This document shows, in pieces, positions 26,863 to 35,000 of a stretch of DNA of 35,000 nt. Position 1 is the stretch's first letter. The number at the start of each line of letters is the position of its first letter. Source of the DNA: Bigelowiella natans CCMP2755 (lineage: Eukaryota; Cercozoa; Chlorarachniophyceae); the NCBI GenBank assembly GCA_000320545.1, contig ADNK01000526.1, positions 1 to 35,000 on the forward strand, written 5' to 3'. Made by a program: the position numbers and the translations under genes. Below the pieces are notes generated by a model that made no database searches, was not told where the DNA came from, and worked only from the letters and a program-made list of their open reading frames with translations.

Positions 26863-28019
26863 TCCGTAGTATGGTGGCAAGTGCAATTGTAGCACTCACA
26901 GCTATACGAGTGCTATCCCTCTCCACCACTTCAAAATTGAAAAAGTCTACAGGTACGGTGTCTGTGGGACATATTGAGGAAAAAATCACCAAAAATGATA
27001 TGGCACTCGCCAAGGACGTAGCGTTTTCGCTCAAGCGTGCCCCTCTTCGGTGGAAATCCGTGCAGAGTCTCGCATTCACATCAGGAGAAATAGTAGAGGT
27101 TGGAGAGTTGCAATGTCAATCGTACACGTTGCTACTGCGACTTGAACGTAATGTAAAGGATGTTCGTGCCGTGAAAAGAGTTTTCGTATACAGTCATGGC
27201 TTCCCTGACAGTAGTGTGACACCCGAGGCCATCTCAGAAGCCAAGAGGCTTGCAGCAGGTGGGGAAAGGCAGAAAACTCCCCTTTTTTTCGCATCCCGCA
27301 TGCCAAGGAAGCTATGTGAGATGGTCATGCGCAAGGCAGGACCAAACAACGCATTTGTTTGCTTCAATAGCAGAGGTATTCCAGGTTCTGGTGGTGAGTT
27401 CCATGAGAAGACCCTGACGGATGACCTAGACGATTTACATGACACCGTCGTTGCTATCAGGCAGCATTATCCCAACGCGTCTGATGTTGTGCTCTGCGGC
27501 TTATCAACAGGGGCCTTTCTGACTCTAGCGTACCTTGATAGCACACGCAGTAGCAGCTGTTCGATCCTTCCCACCTGTGCAATCGTCTTTGCCTGTGTAG
27601 ATGACATCCCAACCTCGAAGGTTCTCGATTTCACTCCGAAGCAGATATCTGACATGAACAAGAAAGGGTTTTGCACGACAGATTTCTATCCAGTGGGTTG
27701 TAATGGTGTTCCAGAGAGGAAGAGATTGGATGTTGGCTACCTCAGATCATACGACAAGTTTTGGGGCGCTACAACGATGGCCCAGCGAATCAAGACACCC
27801 GTTCTTCTAATCCATGGCACTGCTGATAAGCATGTACCATATTCGCATGCGAAGAGGCTTCTTAAGTGCTTGCAATCTCACAGCTCGCTCGGGTCAAAAG
27901 GCTTCGATCTCATCACAGTGGAGGGAGGAAATCATTTCCTCTCAAGCAAGAAACACTTCAAGCTGGCTGAAAGGGAGATTTTGAGATGGCTGTCTGCTCT
28001 CATGAGTGGATATTCGTAG
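26859..28019 (+). CDS. Alpha/beta-hydrolase (serine hydrolase) with N-terminal signal sequence
   Basis: Single exon. I choose the ATG at 26859 (386 residues) because MIRSMVASAIVALTAIRVLS forms a signal peptide or anchor; an in-frame ATG at 26835 would add eight polar residues before it. Fold signatures appear in order: strand then HGF oxyanion loop (VFVYSHGFPDSS), FNSRGIPGSGGEF, nucleophile elbow CGLSTGAFLTL with Ser at about 216, acid loop LLIHGTADKHVPY with Asp at about 323, and VEGGNHF with His at about 359. This is a complete Ser-Asp-His triad of the dienelactone hydrolase/serine aminopeptidase-like group. Substrate is unknown; esterase, lipase or peptidase are all possible. The leader suggests secretory-pathway or plastid location. 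Confidence 0.85.
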   Translation: MIRSMVASAIVALTAIRVLSLSTTSKLKKSTGTVSVGHIEEKITKNDMALAKDVAFSLKRAPLRWKSVQSLAFTSGEIVEVGELQCQSYTLLLRLERNVKDVRAVKRVFVYSHGFPDSSVTPEAISEAKRLAAGGERQKTPLFFASRMPRKLCEMVMRKAGPNNAFVCFNSRGIPGSGGEFHEKTLTDDLDDLHDTVVAIRQHYPNASDVVLCGLSTGAFLTLAYLDSTRSSSCSILPTCAIVFACVDDIPTSKVLDFTPKQISDMNKKGFCTTDFYPVGCNGVPERKRLDVGYLRSYDKFWGATTMAQRIKTPVLLIHGTADKHVPYSHAKRLLKCLQSHSSLGSKGFDLITVEGGNHFLSSKKHFKLAEREILRWLSALMSGYS

Positions 28020-28269
28020 CACGCACTAATGACGAGACGAAAGCAAATGTGAAGCTGGTATTACATGTATAAATTTCTGCACGTATTTCTGCCCAGCTCC
28101 GAGTGTAGCCAGTAAAGAAATACCACAGCGATATGTACATCTGTAGTTGCGTCGTATATAGCCGCTGAGAATTCCGACTAATAAGGCGATGCCAGCGTAT
28201 ATATAGTATTATTTAATTGCATTCTTGTCTGTACTCTGCTAAAATATATCCTGTTTATAATGCTGCTAC

Positions 28270-28335
28270 GTGTAAGACGGATGTAATGAATCAAATTAAA
28301 TTTGTTCAATGGTCATGCATCCTCATGTAGCTGTG
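28270..28335 (+). repeat. Dispersed repeat, copy 4
   Basis: GTAAGACGGATGTAATGAAT, AATTTGTTCAATGGTCATGC and CATGTAGCTGTG in order; the GATGTAGCTGTG end is slightly altered. Confidence 0.8.
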
Positions 28336-28487
28336 TATGTAGCTAGATGCATATGTGTTGTGAGCTGCTAGCAGCTATAGCTAGAGGCAACGCAGACCCC
28401 ATATAAGTAGGCACAGGGGTCAGCGCAGTCCTAGCATAGATCGCTTACGTATGCATATAAAATGATCGCTCATTTGTTCACTACATG

Positions 28488-28560
28488 GCATCCGTCTCAT
28501 GTAAGACGGATGCAATGAATCAAATTAAATTTGTTCAATGGTATAATGGTCATCCTGTTG
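28488..28560 (+). repeat. Dispersed repeat, copy 5, with inverted repeat at its start
   Basis: The copy begins inside a perfect inverted repeat: GCATCCGTCT (28488-28497), a 6-nt loop, AGACGGATGC (28504-28513). The body then reads AATGAATCAAATTAAATTTG, as in copy 4. Confidence 0.8.
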
Positions 28561-28623
28561 CTTTGTGCTAGCTAGCATTGTATAATTGTTTGCTTGTACA
28601 GATCGCTACGTTCTAGACCATGT

Positions 28624-28765
28624 ATGAGACGGATGCAATGAAGAATTAAATTTTTTCAATGGTCATCCTGATGTAGCTGTGCAATGCAGCGGCTACAGCG
28701 CTAATGTTACATCTGTTGGTTTCTGCCACCACGTGCTTCATGCATTTGAAAGCGTCCTCATGCGA
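28624..28765 (+). repeat. Dispersed repeat, copy 6 (long form)
   Basis: TGAGACGGATGCAATGAA through GGTCATCCTGATGTAGCTGT and on to CGTGCTTCATGCATTTGAAA; it aligns with the long copy at 22484-22620 with perhaps 15-20 per cent differences. Confidence 0.8.
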
Positions 28766-29283
28766 CCGATGTTGCCGCGCACTGCGCGCAGCAGTTCTGG
28801 AGTCCTTTTCAGCCTTTGTCAGCCGGTTCGTGTCGTCGTTGCGATTCATGATCGCGCTCATTTGATTGCGCAATCTGATTTGTTCTCGAATGTGTGTTGG
28901 ACATTGCAGGAGATGACTATATATAATGAGTATATTTGTATGCGAACTCATTATGCATAATCCAAAAAACGCCACAAGAGCAGCTAGCAGACCCAGAGAC
29001 GCGCGTTGCATTGTGCACGTAGCGAACAGGCACGTGCATGCGATGCGACATTGATTCGCTAAATGAAGCGCGGTGAGCTTGGTTTCTCCAGTTGCGGCAT
29101 TCTACGTTACCCATCAAATTTAGAGGCACGACGTATGTAATGGCACCGTATGTGGAAACACTTTGCATGAATATTATGATTATTTACAATATCATTGTAG
29201 TATTCTATTGGCCATGGTGCCACCCCTTTCAATTCCATCACACCGTCTGCCTGAGAACCTCATGCAACATTGTTGCTACTGCG

Positions 29284-29617
29284 CTACTCTTCAGTTTTTT
29301 TCCCTCCCTGAAGTCAGACCGATGAATATTAATAAACACGCACCGAAATTCACAGGAACGAAACAATATTAGAATTGGAAATTTTGCAATATGAGTTATT
29401 CGCGGGGGGGGGGGGTATTTAACCTAGAAATACACCAGATATTATAGGGAGATGGGAGCATTTGACACTGCTGCTCTCACATTCTTACTGCTACCACAAC
29501 TAAATTGATTACCATCTCAGCAAAGTTGATCTGCGAATATGAAGCCATGTGGAAGCTAGGCCGCTTGAAGACCTTTTTCTTTGGCGCATCCCCGAACACT
29601 GTGTCCGACTGATACAT
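29284..29617 (-). CDS. Two-exon gene for a 42-residue protein
   Basis: Exon 1 (29617-29513) encodes MYQSDTVFGDAPKKKVFKRP... to SQINFAEM and ends ATG|GTAATC. Exon 2 (29307-29284) follows GTCTGACTTCAG and reads GGKKTEE with a TAG stop. The join is phase 0. The peptide is small, basic and soluble, with no signal sequence; I do not recognise it. A longer product is possible if another acceptor is used. A run of 13 C/G lies in the intron. Confidence 0.45.
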
Positions 29618-29920
29618 CAATATGCATTCGCACTCTCAATAAATTGCTCAAATTTGAAATGTATCATCGTTGGGACAAGATTGTGCTTTCCCGGAAACAT
29701 TGACGCACCGATATCTTGTGCTCTTTAATCTCTGTTCCCGTCGGATTATAGCTGCCAATGTTCACAAATGGATGATTAGTTAGTTGCGTATCTACTTCGT
29801 CTCCGCTTCTTCACTCACAGCCACGCTTACAAAGGTAGGCGCGACAGACGTAGTTTCGAGTGGTACAAGAGTTGTTATGCTTCATGTGTCAGGTTTTATG
29901 TCTAGTGGCACTCTGCTCAG

Positions 29921-30698
29921 TTAACATCGTTTCCTCTTGGTGTATATGCATTCATACCCGGTTATCTTTGAGGGAAGCTCATGTGCGTGTTTAAGCTCTT
30001 TCTGGAAATGCAATCCTCATCAGTTGGGTAAACAGTGACGCATAATATAGTGCATAGCAGACACTCGCCTACGCATCAACTATTATCCCTCCTCCCCCCC
30101 CCTCCCTCTCTGTCTCCTTCTTGCTCGTTCCCCTTTTATCCTATCCTCCTCTTTCGTCTCCTTTGTGCCAGAAAACTGACCTGGGCGAGGGGCACGTAGA
30201 ATGGTGTGTGAATCTGTCCTTTTCCCTTGACGTGCTTCATCCCCATCTTATAGAATTTCTTATCAGCTTTTACCTTGGTCGGCGGTTTCGTAAGCTGGAG
30301 TGTGGCAAAGGAGAATGAAATGAAATGATTGGTGGAAGTTGGAGAGAGATTACGCATATTCTTGTTGGCGTGGCCAGACTTTGATAGAAAGAACCAAAAG
30401 CCAGTGTTTCGTGATGGAAGTGGCAGTAGCAGCGGTACTACCTGCTTTCTTGTGTCGGTTGCTACTGTTTCATAAAGTCTTGGCTTGTAGTTTAGCTTGT
30501 CGCGCCGGGCTGAGACATGGGCAGAAGAAATATCGTGAATATATTATATAAATATATATATAGATATATGTATTCATATATAATGTCTCTATGTAAGGCA
30601 AGTAAGAGAAAGAAGTAGGCGGGGAAAAGAGGGAGGGGTCAATGATGCAAGTGCAACTAAAATCATAATGTACGACGTTCACTCTCTCTCTCTCTCTA

Positions 30699-30747
<49 letters not shown>

Positions 30748-30870
30748 TTCTTTGTTGCATCATTGGGCAATGACAATAACAACAATTCCTATCCCTGTTT
30801 GTAGGCCATAGTTTTTATCACCTATAGGTTTGTTCTTCGATATATCCTTGACTTTATTCTTCGTTGGCGG
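29921..30870 (-). CDS. Four-exon gene for a basic protein, unknown (5' end not resolved)
   Basis: Exons 30870-30822 (PPTKNKVKDISKNKPI), 30509-30442 (RRDKLNYKPRLYETVATDTR...), 30294-30181 (LTKPPTKVKADKKFYKMGMK... to HTPFYVPLAQ) and 30001-29921 (KELKHAHELPSKITGYECIY... with a stop). Phases are 1, 0, 0. Acceptors CCCATGTCTCAG, CACACTCCAG and GCATTTCCAG and donors CAG|GTAGTA and CAG|GTCAGT are good. The protein is Lys-rich without a signal peptide, like many RNA- or ribosome-associated proteins, but I cannot name a family. The start codon lies upstream of 30870. Its first intron holds the long (CT)n (30682-30744) and a (TA)-rich tract. Confidence 0.5.
30682..30744. repeat. (CT)n microsatellite
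   Basis: About 30 mostly pure CT units with occasional TTT interruptions; intronic in the minus-strand basic-protein gene. Confidence 0.95.
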
Positions 30871-31000
30871 CTTGGCAATACCCTTTTAAAATGTGACATA
30901 AACGGATTAGCTGTGCCTTTCTACAGATATATCACAGTACTATTTCCTCATGAGGACGGTGGAATCCCTTAACCTTAAACCCCCCACGCCACCCCCTTTA

Positions 31001-31016
31001 TCTCTTTCTCTCTCTT

Positions 31017-31070
<54 letters not shown>
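31001..31070. repeat. (CT)n microsatellite
   Basis: Seventy bases of CT with three TTT interruptions. It lies between the 29921-30870 and 31631-32439 genes, possibly in the 5' part of the former. Confidence 0.95.
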
Positions 31071-31073
<3 letters not shown>

Positions 31074-31450
31074 CTTCCTTGCCTAATACACCACCTTCAG
31101 CGATGGGTTTCCTGAGATCAAACTTACTTGGGATAGAATAGCCCCGTTGTCCCGCAAAATCTAGGATAATGGAAAATAAAGATATTATTAGATTTGAGCC
31201 CTCGAAGCTAAAGGATTTTTAGATGGTGATGACAATGATGATTGTGCTAATCAATTAACGTTGAATCTCATGAGCACCTTGGTAACAGGGGGGGGAATGC
31301 AGAGAGAGGAAAACAGAGAGTACATATTGAAAATACGCACACACACACACACACACACATTTATATATCATTTCTTCTTCTTTTTTTCCCCGCTACCTTT
31401 GCTGGTTTCTCTTTTTCACGCTTGGGTAACCTTATCGATGTGATCTATTT

Positions 31451-31453
<3 letters not shown>

Positions 31454-31534
<81 letters not shown>
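31454..31534. repeat. Compound (CA)n(GA)n microsatellite
   Basis: Fifteen CA units run straight into about 25 GA units, the same order as at 1517-1600. It lies about 100 bp past the stop of the 31631-32439 minus-strand gene. Confidence 0.95.
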
Positions 31535-31630
31535 GAGTTCAAAACAATTACTGATATGTGCTTGTGCACATCCAAGTGACCGACTTTCATTCTCTTCATA
31601 TCTGTCGCCATTTGTACAAACGAAAAGACA

Positions 31631-32439
31631 CTATCGTGATTCAGAGGTGCAGCGGTATAAGTATCCCACCTTCTTGGTGAGCTGATCGTCACTCTCAGTG
31701 CGAGCCGATTTAATTGATATGATATCACGCTTGTCGTACTTGGAAAGACCCACGGAGAAGCCCTGAAATAAACCATTGCAGAAACAAATGAAGAAAATAA
31801 AATTTATCGCATCCACTTTTCATGCATCGGCATTGATGTTTCATCATCACCGCCATGATAATATTTTCCAAGCAAACATCCCCAAGATGTCCTAGGATAC
31901 ATGAAATATCACCTGGTTTGAACGCATAAACTTCATAACTTCTTTTTTGCTGAGGCCCTTCCTTCCAAAGTCAGGAATCACGCCCTTTTTTGGGAAAATT
32001 TGCGTGTTTGGTTAAATAACATTTGGCACTACACTAAAATAATTCGGCTAAAATTATCCCTTCCCATCTCTTTTCTTTCTCGATGTCATGAGCTCTATGC
32101 CTGCCTCACAGTCCGTATGATAATATCTCTTGTATGAACCGGGTGATTGGGATCGATGAGTGGGTTGCCGTTGCTGGATGGTTTGAATATTGGAGTCTTC
32201 TTTGGTTTATATCGTTTATCCTAAATTACATGACGACACGAGGAATCAGAGCACATGTAGTATTCCTTTAGATCAAATTATCCGACGAGGGAAATATTAT
32301 CAGTGACTTCCCCTCCTCAATGCACTTCCAATTTTTAAAAATTTCTTCAACGACTATTTCTCGATGTCTACTAGTGGGGGGAATGTACATTCTTGACGAC
32401 GGTGCCGATCTTTCCCGTAACAGGTTTCTTCTTCACCAT
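31631..32439 (-). CDS. Four-exon gene, 121-residue basic protein of unknown function
   Basis: Exon 1 (32439-32389) is MVKKKPVTGKIGTVVKN. Exon 2 (32220-32110) is DKRYKPKKTPIFKPSSNGNP... to TRDIIIRT. Exon 3 (31984-31913) is GVIPDFGRKGLSKKEVMKFM plus RSNQ. Exon 4 (31762-31631) is GFSVGLSKYDKRDIISIKSA... to YRCTSESR with a TAG stop. Exons are 51, 111, 72 and 132 bp: every one is a multiple of three and all introns are phase 0. Donors are AAT|GTACAT, ACT|GTGAGG and CAG|GTGATA; acceptors include TTTAG and ATTTCAG. The protein is strongly basic at its N-terminus and has no signal peptide or membrane helix. I do not recognise the family. This is the cleanest of the small multi-exon models. Confidence 0.6.
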
Positions 32440-33810
32440 TTTTAAGTTGAGTTTTCGTGCTTGCTTAAAAATTCCAGTTCTCAGGAATTCCTATTTAGAA
32501 CGAAGTCATTGTCTTTGAATTATATATCCCTCCCATCATACGAATTTATGCTAGGTAGGAGACTAAATTTGGTATGTTAAATTTCTTTCTGTAACGGATA
32601 CAGGAGCTCCCTTCGTGTTCGCGTCGGATTATTCAATTTCCACTGAACAACGCACACAGCACACTGAACACCTCTCCCATGGAGGAAATACATGCCCTTC
32701 ACTCTCTCGGTGATAATTATATTCATAATTATAACAAGGGACGAGCAGACACGAGGTGAAGGGCACCGTGAGCACAATGTGACGAGCTCACCAAGGCAGG
32801 CGCAGAAACCAACGTCTAAGTTATTCAGACTAACAGGAAGGATTTATCGATAGATTGATATAATAATTTGATGTATCATCAATAATCTTATTTCTGCGAC
32901 ATGTCAAAACTGCATATACGAAGCGTTAATCATAAGCATTCCTGATTTTTTAAAAGCCGAATAAGATTCTAAAATTGGAGCCATCGTTACCCATCGGCCA
33001 GATGATGGCGACGTCGATTACAATCCGGTTGTCGTTAGTGATAATTATGGGGTATTTCTTTCCTATTCCATCTATAAAACCAAAAAAATAATATAACGAC
33101 ATAAATCATTCCGGCGTCAAAGAAATTATCTTGTCTCAACTTCAATAGTTCTCAACGTGTACGAAGAGCATCTCTCGAAGTCAGAGTGGACTATTTGTTT
33201 ACGTCTCAATAATTTTATTGTCGCACAATTTTTCTCTTACTTTGACTTGGCATCATCATCATTTGACATTCTCAGATCGATTGTTGCTCCATTTCCCAGA
33301 TGTTGATGGCCTAATTACTCATAAATTGTAAAACTATGGATGTCGCGTTATGATATAGTACACAATTCCTTCTCTTGCGTAGACCCTTTCTCCCTAATCA
33401 ATCTGGGGAAAACAAACAGTAGTATTTTCAATTGTTGGAGTAGGCAAGGTAAAATGGGGCAAGAGTGCAGAAAATAAGGGCTCTGAGAGCACGAGATTGA
33501 GAAGTCATGAAGTTGTGAGGCAGTGTCTCACGTAAATAGCAGCAGATGATTAGATGTAGAGAAACTGTCACCATTTCACCGTCGTTTCAGCCTTGTGCTC
33601 TGTTTTGTTTGGGATAAGTGAGATGCAAATGCAACCAGTTTCTAAGAATGGGATTGTACCAATCAGCTCGATTTCCATTTGGAAGGAACCGACTTTCCGG
33701 GGTAGTCCACTGCGCCAAGCAGTATCTTCCATTCCTTGAATGAGACGAATCAGATGAGGATTCGTGACCCAGAACCCAGAATATCAGTAACGTAGCATCA
33801 GAGTGACACC
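32440..33810. other. Mostly AT-rich region; one possible exon
   Basis: No gene can be assembled. On the plus strand 32966-33051 reads KIGAIVTHRPDDGDVDYNPV...SDNYG between an AAG and a GGG|GTATTT donor and looks coding, but no partner exon was found. A 39-codon frame starting MQMQPVSKNGIVPISS at about 33623 is another weak candidate. Confidence 0.4.
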
Positions 33811-34489
33811 ATGAATACGGTTAAAAGCCAGCCGGGGCCTGTAGGACACGACCGGAAAGCCAAATCAGAGTCAAAGAGGGGCATGGAGCACATAGAGATG
33901 CTATCAATGGGAGTAGAGAGCGCCGATTGCCCGAAAACTGTCGCGGATATTACTACATTCACGAAGGTAACAAGAAAAAGCTTAGTAAAGAAGGAATCCA
34001 AGAATAAGGAGGGTATGAGCGCTAATAGAAGCTGCAGTAGCTCCTTAGCCTCCGCTAATCGGCCAAAATTTCGGCATCCGCCCCAGCCAACACCGCCCGC
34101 TTCCAAAGATAAGCTCCTTCCATTATCCGAGAAGCAATTTCGAATGCTGCCAGCGATCAACTCTTCGGACAAAGAGTATCACACAGCGAATAGGAATGAT
34201 CGTTCTAGTAGCGAACGGAAGTTGAGCTCTCGAAATCTTAAAAAAAAATGCAACAGCACGATGGAAAACCTCGATGACAGCGTTTGCCACGGGAGAGAAA
34301 GGGATCCAGGGTAGTTCTGCTTTAAAATACAGAGTACACTTTCATTCCTTACACCGACCCTTTATAATACTCAGGAATTTGCATCGGAAGCAGGACTCAA
34401 AATCTGACTTCGACAGGGAAAAGAAGAAGGTGCTGGTGGTGGTTGTGAATCTGGGACACAGTAATTATCTCATGATGTGTACGGCGTGA
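33811..34489 (+). CDS. Two-exon gene, 204-residue Ser/Lys-rich protein, unknown
   Basis: Exon 1 (33811-34310) starts MNTVKSQPGPVGHDRKAKSE and ends GG|GTAGTT. Exon 2 (34375-34489) follows ATAATACTCAG and encodes NLHRKQDSKSDFDREKKKVL, VVVVNLGHSNYLMMCTA and a stop. The join is phase 2. Exon 1 has 33 per cent or more Ser, Lys, Arg and Asn and looks disordered; it contains PKFRHPPQPTPPASKDKL. Without a recognised domain the role is unknown. The first exon may be preceded by others. Confidence 0.45.
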
Positions 34490-34734
34490 AGTCAAAGAAG
34501 AAAAAATGGTGATTGGTGATTAAGACTTATGAGGGGGTGTAAGCATTGAATCTAAAGTGTAAGCACAAAAATAACGAGAACGGGGGTTGAGAATACGAAG
34601 GGTACAAGCTTGCATCGAGACTAAAGATACACCAACAGATTAAACATATGCACTCCCCTTCAGATCCCTCTCACTTTTCGTTGGTATTTTAGAAAAAGAA
34701 TTACAGAAGGAGGGTGCACAGGCAGCAGGGTTAC

Positions 34735-34916
34735 TACCACTACTACTACTACTACTACTATTCCTTTTGAAAACCAAATCTCCATTTTTGAGGAGGTTTT
34801 CAAAAAATAAAACACACCCCCGGAAAAAAAAAACACAGTTTTTTTTAAAAAAAAAAAACCCTGCCGCCCCCTTTTTGCCCCCCTGCCTCCAAAGAAAACA
34901 ACCTCCGCCCTCCTCT

Positions 34917-34947
<31 letters not shown>
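34735..34947. repeat. (TAC)n repeat followed by A, T and C homopolymer runs
   Basis: About nine TAC/ACT units, then runs of 10 A, 8 T, 12 A and about 30 C within 130 bp. The mix of stretched homopolymers looks like unreliable sequence rather than biology. Confidence 0.8.
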
Positions 34948-35000
34948 TTTCCACCCATCGCCACCACCGCCAAGATTCTCTGTACGTGGACGTTAAGCCA

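Larger units (their letters stand above)
28020..29283. other. Intergenic region with three copies of the dispersed repeat
   Basis: No gene supported. Three same-strand copies of the GACGGATG repeat lie within about 400 bp (28270, 28497, 28624), followed by sequence rich in GCGC and CATG words. Confidence 0.6.

Noticed and set aside
28646-29011. 121-codon minus-strand open frame next to the repeats
   Set aside because: About the last 40 codons are the dispersed repeat's shared frame; the rest lacks similarity to anything recognisable. Reported as part of the repeat instead.
7131-29283. CRISPR array or prokaryotic mobile element
   Set aside because: Repeats are dispersed, variable and in both orientations with no regular spacers; the DNA is eukaryotic with spliceosomal introns.
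1-35000. tRNA or rRNA genes
   Set aside because: I looked for GTTCRA-type T-loops with matching stems and for rRNA core motifs and saw none convincing.

Overview
This window is nuclear DNA of a eukaryote, very probably a photosynthetic alga with a complex (secondary) plastid. Reading frames are interrupted by GT...AG introns, long dinucleotide and trinucleotide microsatellites are common, and the genes are monocistronic. One gene (12070-13128, minus) encodes a pentapeptide-repeat protein whose leader reads as signal peptide, transit-like segment, then twin-arginine lumen signal, which fits delivery to a thylakoid lumen through more than two membranes. The lineage cannot be fixed from the sequence. 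Chlorarachniophyte-like or cryptophyte-like algae are reasonable guesses. The leaders lack an obvious Phe after the signal-peptide cleavage site, which argues mildly against diatom-type targeting.

Left part (1-7130): densely packed small genes with several short exons each. By matching donor, acceptor and reading phase by eye I could join exons into six gene models: four on the minus strand (1-425, 825-1446, 1692-2638, 2708-3861) and two on the plus strand (4249-4954, 5208-7130). Nearly every microsatellite lies inside an inferred intron. None of the six proteins is a family I recognise with confidence.

Centre (7131-29283): longer, intron-poor genes I can assign, separated by tracts rich in CATG, TGCA and GCTAGC palindromes. 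They include two three-domain NTF2-like (CaMKII-association/SnoaL-type) secreted or plastid-targeted proteins at 7996-9819 and 24042-25978, both minus. Their last two domains are almost identical in DNA while their leaders and first domains have diverged. Between them lie the thylakoid-lumen pentapeptide protein, an ammonium transporter (18403-19989, minus), a Zn2Cys6 protein (21036-22370, plus) and several small intron-containing genes. A serine alpha/beta hydrolase (26859-28019, plus) follows. A dispersed repeat family of about 60-140 bp has at least six copies (18.0-18.2, 22.5 and 28.3-28.8 kb).

Right part (29284-35000): again small multi-exon genes with microsatellite introns (29284-29617, 29921-30870 and 31631-32439 minus; 33811-34489 plus). 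It ends in a stretch of homopolymers that looks like poor assembly.

The genes do not form an operon or a clear pathway. The shared themes are plastid or secretory targeting (lumen protein, NTF2-like proteins, hydrolase) and nitrogen import (ammonium transporter). All exon joins are manual predictions based on frame and splice-site agreement; no transcript evidence was available.
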